A stretch of 64,000 nt of DNA from Telmatactis stephensoni (taxonomy: Eukaryota; Cnidaria; Anthozoa; Actiniaria; Isophelliidae), in NCBI GenBank assembly GCA_029948255.1, contig JALIZF010001668.1:496001-560000 (forward strand), read 5' to 3'. Below, piece by piece: positions 23,756 through 34,607 of this stretch. A program made the translations under genes and the position numbers. The notes below the pieces were generated by a model. That model saw only the letters and a list, made by a program, of their open reading frames with translations, was not told where the DNA came from and ran no database searches. Numbering within the stretch: the first letter of the stretch is position 1; each line of letters opens with the position of its first letter.

Positions 23756-24321
23756 CCAAAAACTAGGACATATGCAAACTTTATTCCCATCGTGAATTCA
23801 AATCACAGACAAGAAAAAAAGCTTCTTGAAGGTAGATGAACATCTCGTCTACCAAAGCCCCCTAGTAACAGGTCAAAATATTGACCAGATGTATTTTTAG
23901 AGGCCATAATCTGTATGTCACTTTACTCATTTTTGCACTTTTCTTCTAGTTGTAAATTTACCCCTTTTCCTTGCCTCATTATCGAGTCACTGGCGCGCAG
24001 TAATTGAATTTTAGATGAAATTGACCATCGTTACTCATAAACATTTGCCTTCTAATGCCTCTAATTACCACCATTTGTATGCCCTACTAAAGCCGTCTTA
24101 AGGTGGCCCCTACATAATTCAAGCGAAAATTGGCAAAATTTTTAACTCGCTCTCTAGCGCCAATAATGCATCAATTTTAGCATCCTTCTCGCCAAAACGA
24201 CTTCAATTATTCTAAATTTTAATGGCGTTTTCTCGAAATTGTATTTAGTATAGCCGCATTTGCCGATGTCAGTCGATATTCAAACGAGACTATTTTTATA
24301 TATTCCTTTGACAAATCTTGG

Positions 24322-24433
24322 TAAGTACTTCATGGCTGATGCCATATAGTCGTCTTCCTATAGTCGTCTTCTTAATATTTACCTGAAACCTAACTAAGAG
24401 CGACTATGTGGACATTCAGCCATGAAGTATTAA
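24322..24433. repeat. Small foldback element in arm 2
   Basis: AAGTACTTCATGGCTGATG and ATTCAGCCATGAAGTATT are mirror ends, with CATATAGTCG and CGACTATGTG further in. The matching arm 1 sequence near 5660-5690 lacks it. Confidence 0.75.
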
Positions 24434-25185
24434 CCCAAATTTTATTTAATCGTACAATTTATTTGAAACCTCATATACAAGCTTACTAGGTCCTTAGCCA
24501 TGCTGTAAAGCTGCCAAAAGAAAATCTTTCGTGCCGATTTTACGTTACAACAACGGTTCAAAAAATGACAACAAAGGTGTTTATGCTCAAACGCAGCATC
24601 ACAGAGCAGTTGAACTGATTTAAAAACAGTTGTACGGCCAGCATTGCCTAATACTTAATACTATATTCTTAATACTTTTGTCCAAAGCACAGGTGTGTAG
24701 CTTATAAAAAATCCGGCTTGCAAAAAAATAAAATAAAAATAACACAAAACATCATGAACGTGTCCTTAATGACGCTTTTTCAAAATATCACACTTTTTCC
24801 ATTTTCTCGAAACCCCGTCGAATGAATTTCTTTATACGCCAGTAACTTAATAGCAATTTTAATCTTCCTTGACGATTCAATTTGAAGCCGAAAAAAATCA
24901 TATTTCATAATGCCAATTTCGGAAAGAAAAAGTATATCTAAGGTCTACTTAGAGATATAATGAATTAAAATGCGAACTTTTGTTTAAATTGCACCGGTGT
25001 GGGAATCTATCTCGTGAACAGTTCGACTTTTTTGACACGCATCAAATAATTATATATCCAAAATATGGAAATTACAAAATAAACACACAAATACTAGAGT
25101 GATGTGTTTTTGTGGCTATACAGCCTCGTTTCGAGGCGTGGCCACTATGTCATCGGGTTGTAACGGTAAGTATATAGCTAATTGC

Positions 25186-25413
25186 ACAAACATTGACCCT
25201 TTCAAAGCACAGAAGCTGAGACCGAAAGGAAGCGCGTTGACGTGGACGTTTCAAACAGTGACCGAGATAAATTCTTGGTATTTCCAACACAATTATGTAG
25301 CGAATTCACAGATAAAACATGAATATCCATATATTACTAGTGTACCCAGGAGTCATTTCGGCCTCAGCTTTTAGGTTCGATGATTTTGAAAGGGTCAATG
25401 TTTGTGCAAATAT
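25186..25413. mobile_element. MITE family with GCACAAACATTGACCC ends, copy 3
   Basis: Best-preserved copy: GCACAAACATTGACCCTTTC at the left, GAAAGGGTCAATGTTTGTGC at the right, then AGAAGCTGAGACCGAAA and TTCGGCCTCAGCTTTT. About 228 bp. It lies just outside the outer end of arm 2. Confidence 0.85.
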
Positions 25414-25691
25414 AAGAACACTTTTTGTAATGAATAAAGTACAGTTAAATATGTATGAATTGATTAGTATAACAACAAGATTCGTTCATTATTTCAACAG
25501 ATTCAGAAATTGTTTTGTTAAGATTTCCAAAAGTTAAACATGTTGAGAGGGGCCTCCTGTGTAAGAGCTTTAGGCCAGGTCACATTTTCCACAAGGAACG
25601 CCTAGTCAGAAGTTTACAAGCCAACGCTGCATGCAGGACCACGCTGACCTTCGCTGACCTAGATTTGATAAACAGACATCGAAAAAGTGAA

Positions 25692-26978
25692 ATGGAGCGT
25701 TCAAACTGGCAGACTAAACTGTCTACTATCAAACAACGTACCAAGCACGCATTCGAGAAGTCTTTATTATGTGATGTGGAGTTCTCGGTGGTAGACTCGA
25801 ATGGAGTCCAAGTCACTGTTCCAGCCAACAAGTAACTTACATGCTGGCTATCAGTAGTCCTGTGTTTGAAGCCATGTTTTACGGTCCGCTGGCAGAGTCT
25901 AAATCAACTATTGAACTCCCAGACTGTACGAAAGAAGGACTACAAGAGATGCTTCGCTTTGTGCATACAGATGAAATCAACTTTACAGAAAGTAATGTTC
26001 TGGAGGTGTTGTACCTTGCTGATAAGACCTTATATGATTCCATCTCTCAAGGAAAAATGCAAGGATTTTATTGATACAAGACATGTGTTGAATTTCTTAC
26101 CTAAAGTCCAGAAAATGTGTGATGAAGACTTGCAGAAACATCTATGGAGCATTGTTGACAATGAAACCCAAAAAATCCTATCATCTAAGTCATTTCTGAA
26201 TGTATCAAAAGATTTGCTGTGTCAAATTCTTGTCAGAGATAGTCTCAACATCAATGAGTTGGATCTTTTCCATGCCATTGTCCATTGGGTTGGGAAGAGA
26301 ATAAAAGAGCAAGGCTTAGAAAGCAATGGTAAAACTAAACGATCAATTCTGGGAGAAGAGATCATCCGACTCATAAGATTTCCTCTCATAGATGAAAAGA
26401 AATTTGCTGAAATAGTTCTTCCTTGTGATATTTTGAAAAAATGTGAATTGTTTGAGCTTTTTCAGAGCTTCAATGGTATTTCAACATCAACACAGAAGTT
26501 TAGTGGACAGAGAAGACATGTAGGCTGTCTATTTACCCCAGGCACACGTTTTGGCAAAATTGAGATTGAAGATGACACTAATGTTGCAGCTGTTGCTTTT
26601 ACAACTAATAAAACTGTCAATCTTGTTGGTGTGCAGATGTTTGGTGAGGGTGACTCATATTTTGTTACTTTGTCTGTTTACAAAAACAATATAAGACAAT
26701 GTATTTTTCCTCGTATACGCTGTAGATGTGATAAACTCGAAAACATGCATGGAGTTACTTGTGAACTCTACATTGTTAACCTAGTTGAGCCTCTCAAGCT
26801 AGATCCGGGTGCAGTGTATACAGTAAGGGTTAAAATTGTTGGATCTCTATCACCTTACATTGGTAAATCTCCTCAAGATGTTGTTACTGTTAATGATGTA
26901 ACAATTACTTACAAAACCTCAAAGTTCAAGAGTACTGTTAAAGGACAAATTCCTAAACTTATTTTACAGCATCTATAA
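25692..26978 (+). pseudogene. BTB-BACK-PHR protein gene (BTBD1/2/3/6-like), two frame breaks
   Basis: From the ATG at 25692 the frame encodes a BTB domain (CDVEFSVVDSNG, VPANK) and stops at 25833. Compared with the second copy at 34269, five bases (ACTTA type) are inserted here. The next 190 bp continue the BTB domain in a shifted frame (MLAISSPVFEAMFYG, IELPDCTKEGLQEMLRFV, EVLYLADK). A further extra T near 26028 returns the original frame (IPSLKEKCKDFI), which stays open through a BACK domain (LNINELDLFHAIVHWV) and a PHR domain (HVGCLFTPGTRFGKIEIED, VQMFGEGDSYFVTLSVY, SPQDVVTVNDVTITY) to 26978. The changes total six bases, so about 426 residues would be expected without them. Family members are usually cullin-3 E3 adaptors. 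There are no introns, suggesting a retrocopy. A polyadenylation-like AATAAA lies at about 27816. Confidence 0.85.
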
Positions 26979-27251
26979 CTTTCCACTAGAGCTAGTGTGT
27001 ATGTAATGCTACTACTGATGGCTAAAAACAAGTCTTTTCTGCTAACATGTTTGACGTCTCCAAAGTTTGATGTGGAGGACCCTTGTTTTTTTCAAGATTA
27101 ACCTGACCCACAACCAAGAAGTGGTGCATGCCTTCAGAAGTCTCTTAGTGATATGTTTTTTTGTTTGTTTATTTGGAAATCAAAGCAATATGTAGTTATG
27201 TAAAGAAAGATGTGAAAAAAAAGAAAGATGTAAAAAAAAAAGAAAGATGTA

Positions 27252-27725
27252 TGGTGAACTTCCTCTAAAGCAGACACCTTTGGGAGTCCTTCAAGTTATG
27301 AAATTTGACCCCACAAATCTGATACCAAATTCAGCAATACAAGACCATTATATAACAGAATATGACTTTTCAATGGTCGTATAACATCTGTTGTGAGACA
27401 GGTGTTGAATATGATCAATGTTTGTTTTGTAACTTTAGTACCTCGGTACATTACAGTACTGAAAAATGCAACAACCTTAGTTACATATTTTGTTGCAAGC
27501 TTCCATTTTGAGGGATATTTTTGACATATTTGACAATAAAAAGTGTCCACTGTCTGCTTTAGGGGGATATGTCTGCCTTAGAGGGAGTTTTTTTCAGAGA
27601 ATATGGGGATATTCTACAAGGACCAAGCAAAGGTGTCTGCCTTAGAGAGGTGTCTGCCTTAGAGAGGTGTCTGCCTTAGAGAGGTGTCCGCCTTAGAGAG
27701 GTGTCCATATTGAGGAAGTTCACTG
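27252..27725. mobile_element. pogo/Tc1-mariner-like MITE, TA target
   Basis: The left TIR TGGTGAACTTCCTCTAAAGC, then AGACACC, is mirrored at the right by GGTGTCCATATTGAGGAAGT, then TCACTG. Both sides are flanked by TA. Ends of the form CAGT..AACCTC..AAGCGGACACC are typical of pogo-like Tc1/mariner elements, so that assignment is by analogy. The right side contains a 17-bp tandem array derived from the TIR. Confidence 0.75.
27631..27715. repeat. 17-bp tandem repeat inside the MITE end
   Basis: Five units of AGGTGTCTGCCTTAGAG, the last two diverging to TGTCCGCC and TGTCCATATTG. The unit is the inner part of the element's own TIR, so the end has been multiplied locally. Confidence 0.9.
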
Positions 27726-28189
27726 TACACTTTTTTGGCATTTTTATCCATAGCTTCAGTTGGTGTTTACATAGAATTATATCATGTTTATTTTATTGAT
27801 TATCTTAGCAATCCTAATAAATATTCTGATGAACCTAACTTCTACATTACTCTTGTGTCTATCAGTCATTTGTCCACTTAGCCTATAGATGAAAGTTGAT
27901 GTATTTTTCTATGAAATAAGAACAAGATCTGTCTAAGGTGTGCATTGATATAGGTAGACATAAAAGTGTTGATATAGCAGTATAAAGAGAACATTTTTGT
28001 GTGTGTAAAACAATAGCTTTCATATATTTTCATCCAAAACATCAGTTTATATGTAAATAGACTTATATCATTTGTACTGTTGACAGGGAGTTTTAATTGA
28101 TTTTGTAGTTCGTTCTAGTACAAACATTTATATTTGGTTGTCTTAAATTTTTCAACTATAAATTAGTGTTCTTTGTTAGAAAAAGTTAG

Positions 28190-28803
28190 TTCAGTTCTGG
28201 ACTATGTACGTGCACAGTGCATCAAACCATTTCTTTGCTGCGTCCACCAAAATCTGCATGCAGCTGGGCCCTCATGCAACAACGTAATAGTAGCTGAAGT
28301 CATATCCATGGAGATTTGGACTGAACAAGTTTGCGTTGACTTTGACACGTTTGATTGAATTCACGGCAAAAATTATTTTAAAGGGCTTCTTCAGTTAACT
28401 GCGCAGGCTGAAAGGCGTTTCGTGGACATTTGGCATATGGAACTTGTCCCTGCCCTGGTGTGGACAAAGAAAACGCGATGTCTTAAAAGCATTTTCAAAC
28501 AAATGTGCAAAAAAAGACAATTGTAGACAAAGTTTAGGACTCAAGACCAACTTGCAGCCATTGTTTTCAGGCATCTGAAGGCAGTGTAAGAAGAGTCTGT
28601 ATTTTCAGGATTTATAAAATTATGTCTGGATAATTATTATATGTTTTTCCTGAATTCAAACCAGTTCAGTCTAAATCTCCATGGATATGACTTTAGCTAC
28701 TGTTATGTTGTTGCACGTTGCAGTTACATGCAGATTTGGGCGCGCGCGCAGCAAAGAAATTGTTCAATGCATCATGCACGCGCATAATCCAGAAATGGAC
28801 TAA
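28190..28803. mobile_element. Foldback element with about 140-bp arms
   Basis: The left arm (TCTGGACTATGTACGTGCAC, TTTCTTTGCTGCG, AAAATCTGCATGCAG, CATATCCATGGAGATTTGGA) is mirrored at 28665-28803 (CTAAATCTCCATGGATATGA, CATGCAGATTTGGGC, GCAGCAAAGAAATTG, ATAATCCAGAAATGGAC). The loop is about 330 bp without an ORF. Confidence 0.8.
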
Positions 28804-30783
28804 GGGCCCGTTCACATGAAAAAGGGTGCCCCTATGTAGTAGGGATAACTCTTGTTTTCTTTTTCATAATACTAAGAGAACAAAACTGGTGTTGGTGTAC
28901 GTACGCGCAATGTGCTTGGCGCTTATTAAGAGTATTTTTAGTAACAGCTTTGTGTGGTCGTCCAACATTGATTGTTAATCAGATATTTAGCAAAAGTGGT
29001 CACGTGAGCAAACATGATATTTACAAATTTCCATATTTCTCAGACGTCATCACCCTTTAGATGAGGACATCCGTGTAAAACCCAGGTTTGTTTGTCTAAC
29101 TGTCCTTAATATTTTAGCATAAAAAAAGATCTTCAAAAATGATTTTACAACACGAGCTTGATACTAGTCGCGCGATCTGAATGGTTGATTAGAGTGTGTC
29201 AATAACAGGGCAGACACTGCTATAAATGCGTTTCGGCGCGCGCGCTCCTTAATTCTGTTGCCCCGTTTTATAAGGATTTTTTAACTTTTATCTCAAATTA
29301 ATAATTGTTGTACAAAACTTTGCAGTGAAATCACTCGCTGCGCTTGTGATTCCACTTGAGTTTTGAACATTTTATGGCGTCAAGAGTGTGTCAATAAGAG
29401 GACAGACAACTCAAAACCACTGCTTCAATTTGTTAATTTCTGACCGGCCCATTTTTAATTTTCTGTTTTTCCCTGCTGGGGATCACGTGACCACCAAATT
29501 CCGACCATGCACGTATCAAAATATCAAGGAAATGAATTGTCACTCTGGATCAAAAATACACTTTAGTACATCAAATATTAGTAGAGATATTATTAGGATT
29601 TCAATTTTTTCCGAATAGCCTTATAACCCAGGCCGTAACATGCTTGAGGAAAAAAAAGACAATCAACTAGAGCTCGCACTCTTGCCCAATAGTGTGGAAT
29701 ACAGTTCTGGAACATCCATATTCGATCGTCCCAGTATTAACATTTCCATAGGAGTACCAGGCTTTTAAGAAGAGTCGTCTATGGTAGATTTGGATAATGA
29801 TGCTAAAACATCTGATATGTCGCGCTCCACAATTAATAATCATGCGATGATAATCTAGCTCTCTTTGATACTCGGATTTCAGAGGATCTCCGAGTTTTCC
29901 CCACACTAGCTCACTAACTGTACATCAAATATTTTGCATACAATACTCAACTCACATGTTGACTATTGCCGTGAAGGAGGAAAAACTGGCGTACTGGAGA
30001 AGAACCCCTCGTATATGTAGTCACATGAGAGAGAACAACACATCAAACACAAAAGTTAGGATTGGGAACGTAATTTTTTTTCAATGAAACCGCTAGAAGT
30101 GTCAATGTTTTGACCAGATGATGATTTAGGTATATGAGTTATCGCTCAGTTTTCTCAACAAAAACGTAGAACTAATTATAATGTAATCATAGCTTCATTT
30201 TTTTTATTCAAGGCTTATTCATTGTGTACATGCACAGGCGCCATTAGTCCAAGCGCCTTGTCACGAATGCATTTTTCGCATTTTCGTTCCTCAATTTTAC
30301 ATCCTTTTAGAGTATTATTTTTGTCCCTTTTCAATACATTCCGGGATCACTTTTTAAAACTGTATCTTTGATTACTCGGTAAGCTTCGGTACATTTTGAC
30401 GATAATGCTGCATAGTTTTTTCCCCCGTCTAGCTGTAATTAATATATATGAACGCGTTACTGTTTTTGACTTGAAAACCACAGCAGTGTTTAATATCGAG
30501 TTCATGAAGTTCATTTTACTCACTTCCACTGCATAGGTGGAAACAAAGAGGTTTTTCACAAACTTACGGCGCCGGTGCGTGACTTACTTACTAGTAACCC
30601 GTAGGTGACTGACAAAGCCCGCACTGGCGTGTGACTGACTATTCAACGTCGCGTGACTCACCCTGCATCGGCGCGCACCGGGCGCAGAACCGCTATTTTC
30701 ATACTGTCTAGTACTGGGGCCGTACTACATTAGCTCGAGTCAAATATTTTTCCGTCCTTGCAGTCATCCCATTCATTCAATAA
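28804..30783. other. Non-coding stretch
   Basis: Nothing firmly recognised. Several 60-80 codon frames on both strands lack any domain-like content. Short phrases such as AGTGTGTCAATAA recur at about 29195 and 29385, suggesting decayed repeats. A GC-rich patch near 30560-30680 repeats GCGTGACT-like words. Confidence 0.4.
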
Positions 30784-31039
30784 CAGGCTCGTAACATGGT
30801 ATATGGGATCAGGGATCAAGCTCCAAACTATGGCCAGGATAAAGGAATAAGAGGCCAGGGCTCAGCGATCAAATGGGTGGGATCGAGGATCAGGGACATT
30901 GGGTCAGGATCAGGGATCAGCTCAGTTTTTTGCACCAAGGACCAGGGATCAAAAATGTCTAAAAATATGGGCTCAGGAATCAAAATTTCCGTAAAAACCC
31001 GGGATCAGTGAGACGAAAATATACCATGTTATGAGCCTG
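30784..31039. mobile_element. TIR element with CAATAA duplication and GGGATCA repeats
   Basis: TIRs CAGGCTCGTAACATGGTATA and TATACCATGTTATGAGCCTG are flanked by CAATAA on both sides (30778-30783 and 31040-31045). The interior is built from about a dozen variants of GGGATCAGGGATCA. The 71-codon frame at 30796 is a translation of these repeats. The superfamily is uncertain. Confidence 0.8.
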
Positions 31040-31180
31040 CAATAAGTACATAGTTTTTACAACAACTTATTCAGTAATATAAATACATTAATAGCGTCGT
31101 TGGTTACCATCTTTGATCCCACATATCATAGAAAATACAGCCAATTAGAATGCAGGAAAGCCGTTGTATATTCGGCAGGA

Positions 31181-31751
31181 CACTAGTGAAAAACGTCTGC
31201 GCATGCTCGTAGTCACGTCTTCGTGCTTTTGTAACTTATGCAAATTTCGCTTTTACGCTTGCCTTCAAACAGCAAGTGATAACATGAAGAGTATGCGCGA
31301 ACCGCTGGACGGAAGTGGCCTCAAGTACGGTTTTAACCTGGCTTAGGGCTACCTCTATCATAAAGAGAGTCGTATATAGTCCCCCCAAAGTTTTTTGGAG
31401 CATTACATTCGAGTGCAGAAGTACGAACAGCTAGAAATAATCCTTTCAAAATTATCCATTTGTCCAAGACAATAGAAGTTGGAGACATGCGCAGATGTTA
31501 TCACTTGCTGCTCTTGCCTTCCGAACAACGGTTTTCACAAAATGTCAAAACTTAAGATCAATTCTTGAAACTTAGGGCCAGTATTAACATAATGTCTTCA
31601 TAAATACAATATCTTTGTCTCACAAAAGTATACAAGAGAAATTTTATGTATACACCGAGAACACGAGCATTTCATTTCAGGCTAAAACTCAAACATTTCT
31701 TAAGAAAACATCGTAATATGCACGCATGCGCAGACGTTTTTCACTAGTGTC
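31181..31751. repeat. Foldback element
   Basis: ACACTAGTGAAAAACGTCTG, then CGCATGC, is perfectly mirrored by GCATGCGCAGACGTTTTTCA, then CTAGTGT. An inner pair AACAGCAAGTGATAACAT (about 31269) and ATGTTATCACTTGCTG (about 31495) supports one long decayed palindrome. Confidence 0.7.
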
Positions 31752-31934
31752 ATTCGGCGGTACTCATCTTTCTCTTCCCATGAGGCATTGCGGTAAGTGG
31801 CTATATTTAGCTCAAGTTCAGTTATACAATGATTTCTTGTGGTATACCGTGGATCCCACTTGTCACTTGTAGTCTTTGTATACACCTATTTCAAAAAAAG
31901 TTGTCACCGCTAAGAGCGATAGCCAATAGGTAAT

Positions 31935-32519
31935 TAGCCTGCGTCACATCCGGACTTTTCCTCCGTTAAGTCCGTCTGCGAAATAACGAACAAAACCGTG
32001 TTCTGAGACCCCCAGCAAATAGCAGGATTATAGATAATAGATCCTGATTGGCTGATGCATTTTTCAATTCTAACGAGACTCGTGATTGGCTCTATGATCA
32101 CTGGTGTGTTTGTCTTCGCCATGACAACACTTCCGTTAGATTTACAGTGATTATGAAAACAGAGACAGATTTTTCAATCAAAACAACCTACCAGTTACAT
32201 ACATCGATTTGCCTGCTATAAAAGGAAACTTTCGAAACATTCCAATTGAACATATTGTTAAATAATAGCCTTAGTTAACAAAACATTCTCTCAAAGAGAA
32301 ATTACGAGATTGACCCCGGGTCATGCTAGGTGTCAAAACATCGACACAACGAACATTAAGCGAGCCAATCACGAGTCTCGTTAGAATTGAAAAATGCATC
32401 AGCCAATCAGGATCTATTATCTATAATCCTGCTATTTGCTGGGGGTCTCAGAACACGGTTTTGTTCGTTATTTCGCAGACGGACTTAACGGAGGAAAAGT
32501 CCGGATGTGACGCAGGCTA
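31935..32519. mobile_element. MITE with 155-bp near-perfect TIRs and 8-bp target duplication
   Basis: Starts TAGCCTGCGTCACATCCGG and ends in its complement, with arms matching to about 32093 and from about 32361. It is flanked by TAGGTAAT at 31927-31934 and 32520-32527. An 8-bp duplication points to hAT-like or another 8-bp superfamily; the TIR alone does not settle which. The two short frames inside are the same arm read in both directions. Confidence 0.9.
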
Positions 32520-32676
32520 TAGGTAATAGGTCATTCCAAGACCGCAAAGTACTATTGATTTCTTAATTAACTGCCATCCTAAATCTTTCTTTACACTCTT
32601 CCATCAAATATTTGGCTATTCATATGTAAATTAATTTGAAATCAATAGTGCTTTGCGGTCTTGGAATGACCTATTA

Positions 32677-33730
32677 GGGACAGTTCATTTTTTATCGGGA
32701 GGGGGGGGCTGGTGGTTTTTGAGGGGGGGCCACCTGAAAAAAATGGCCATAAAATGGGGGGCCAAGCAAAAACGTTTTGGCTATCTGAGGAGGGGTCACG
32801 CAAAAAAATAGTTTATGCAGCACCTTTTTGTTATCAAATCAACCAAAACGGAGCCACCACGAAGTACTTTTCTTGCAAAATTTCTGTTTAGCGGCTCGCG
32901 CTTCGCGCTCGCAAAGGCCAATTACATTCTAAATTGTTACACTGCAGCCATGCTACAATGCCAAACACTACAAGCTAGTGTAGAGTGAGTTACACTGCAT
33001 TGCATCAAGATCATTTCAAATCTCTTTATGAAACAGTCTTTACGAACAATTATAGATTTACCTCAAATTTGTGCAAAGCAGCTCGCGCTTCGCGCTCGCA
33101 TTTGTAGTTAGTGACTTGCACCATAATGGTACGTGTTTCAAATCCTATTACTAAGGAAGAAGTCTTTGTAAACTTATGTACTTAAATTCAGTTATTAATA
33201 GTACATGTCTTTGCACGTTGAGAAAATGCTTTTGGGAATAAGTCTCTGTTAACATATACACCTCAAGTTTCTGCCGAGCGACTCACGCTCACATTTGAAA
33301 TAAGTGACTTGCACATTTCATAAGATGATTTAAAATCCTTTTTGGAACTGATAGCCTCTCACCTAGCTGTGAACATATATACTTCAAATTTCTGCCGAGC
33401 GTCTCCCGCTTCGCGCTCGAATTTGTAAATAAATGTAGTATTTCGCACATTGTACCATAAGAACATTTAAAATTCTTTTAGAAAATAGCCTCTGGAAACA
33501 TCTTTACTTGAAGTTTCAGGTGAGCGGCTCGCGCTTCGCGCTCACATATATACTTATGTAATATTACTCTCTAATATTGTTCAATTTTCCTTTGAGACAC
33601 ATATGAGGATAACAGCAATGATGACGAATAATTCAATGTTATCCTAGTACGTCTGCGATAATGAAAAGGCAAAAATACATATTCCGATCTCTTGATAGCA
33701 TTGCATAATTTTCAGTAGTGGTGGTAGTGT

Positions 33731-33762
<32 letters not shown>

Positions 33763-33904
33763 GGGGTCATGTACATGAAACATGAACTAAGAGGGGGGCC
33801 ATTTAAAAAATTGTATGACAAAGAGAGGGGGCCGGACACTTTTTGGGGCAAAAATTCCAAAAACCACCAGCCCCCCCCCCTCCTGATAAAAAATGAACGG
33901 TCCC
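32677..33904. mobile_element. PIF/Harbinger-like non-autonomous element, TTA target
   Basis: TIRs GGGACAGTTCATTTTTTATC and GATAAAAAATGAACGGTCCC are flanked by TTA at 32674-32676 and 33905-33907. Inside the ends are G-rich/C-rich tracts with GCTGGTGGTTTTTG and its mirror. The 1.2-kb interior has no transposase frame but carries five spaced copies of a CTCGCGCTTCGCGCTCGCA motif (about 32893, 33080, 33278, 33400 and 33526). Confidence 0.85.
33729..33766. repeat. (GT)n followed by a G run
   Basis: About ten GT units passing into roughly sixteen G residues, inside the Harbinger-like element close to its right end. The long homopolymer is prone to sequencing error. Confidence 0.9.
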
Positions 33905-34268
33905 TTACCTATCGCCTATCGCTCTTAGCGGTGACAAGCTTTTTTGAAATAGGTGTATACACTCGCCTAAAGGTTGTGTGGATATTCGATCCACTCGAAA
34001 CCATTGTATAACTAGTATGTTATCAGTATTTGGTAATTTAGTTAAACACTGTTTTAAAAAATGATTGACACCACTTTCGCAAAATTAAAAGTTGTTTTAT
34101 CAAAATTGCTAAAATATTGCCTCACGAAGCAAAGATGGGTCTCCTGTGTAGATCGAGGAGTTTGGCCAGGTTATATTTCCTGAGCTGCACAAGCTAACTA
34201 TAGCTAGAGAGTGATAGGTTGCACAGCTCTTTGCAGCTCAATTTGATATATTACACTCAAAAAGTCAA

Positions 34269-34607
34269 ATGGAGCCTTCAAACTGGCAGACTAAACTGTC
34301 TACTATCAAAGAACGTACCAAGCACGCATTCGAGAAGTCTTTATTCTGTGATGTGGAGTTCTCGGTGGTAGACTCGAATGGAGTCAAAGTCACTGTTCCA
34401 GCCAACAAGTACATGCTGGCTGTAAGTAGTCCTGTGTTTGAAGCCATGTTTTACGGGCAGCTGGCAGAGTCTAAATCAACTATTGAGCTACCAGACTGTA
34501 CGAAAGAAGGACTAAAAGAGATGCTTCACTATGTGCATTCAGATGATGTGGATATGAGGGTTGTCCAACATACCCATTCAATACGAATGGTGAATGGTGG
34601 TGTCTAA
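34269..34607 (+). pseudogene. Truncated second BTB gene copy fused to satellite
   Basis: From the ATG at 34269 the frame matches the N-terminus of the BTB gene at 25692 with few changes (MEPSNWQTKLSTIKERTK, CDVEFSVVDSNGVKV) and, unlike that copy, reads through VPANKYMLAVSSPVFEAMFY to LKEMLHYVHSD without a break. Homology ends at about 34547, before the BTB domain is complete. The last 20 residues are translated from sequence leading into the satellite. BACK and PHR domains are missing. The upstream 100 bp also match the 5' flank of the first copy (CTCCTGTGTA, TTTGGCCAGGT). It could also be a first exon whose partner lies beyond the satellite, but no good donor is seen. Confidence 0.8.

Larger units (their letters stand above)
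16481..24870 (-). repeat. Arm 2 of the large inverted duplication
   Basis: Reverse-complement partner of 5265-12060, with the paired blocks listed under arm 1. It is longer because of private insertions: a foldback at 17102, one at 18372, two copies of a 450-bp element at 20264 and 21252, a TIR element at 20805, ATT runs plus a LINE fragment at 23167-23755, and a foldback at 24322. Its outer end is about 24870, just before a further MITE at 25186. Confidence 0.85.
31877..33961. mobile_element. Palindromic MITE interrupted by two younger elements
   Basis: The host element survives as three pieces: 31877-31934, 32520-32676 and 33905-33961. Ends are TGTATACACCTATTTC and its mirror. Skipping the two inserts and one copy of each target duplication, the left arm runs GTCACCGCTAAGAGCGATAG, then TAGGTAATAGGTCATTCC, and the right arm is its complement, continuing to the inner CCGCAAAG/CTTTGCGG pair. 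The original element would be about 260 bp with a short loop near 32580-32640. Confidence 0.85.

Noticed and set aside
31934..32526. Two nearly identical 62-67 residue proteins
   Set aside because: They are the two inverted arms of one MITE.
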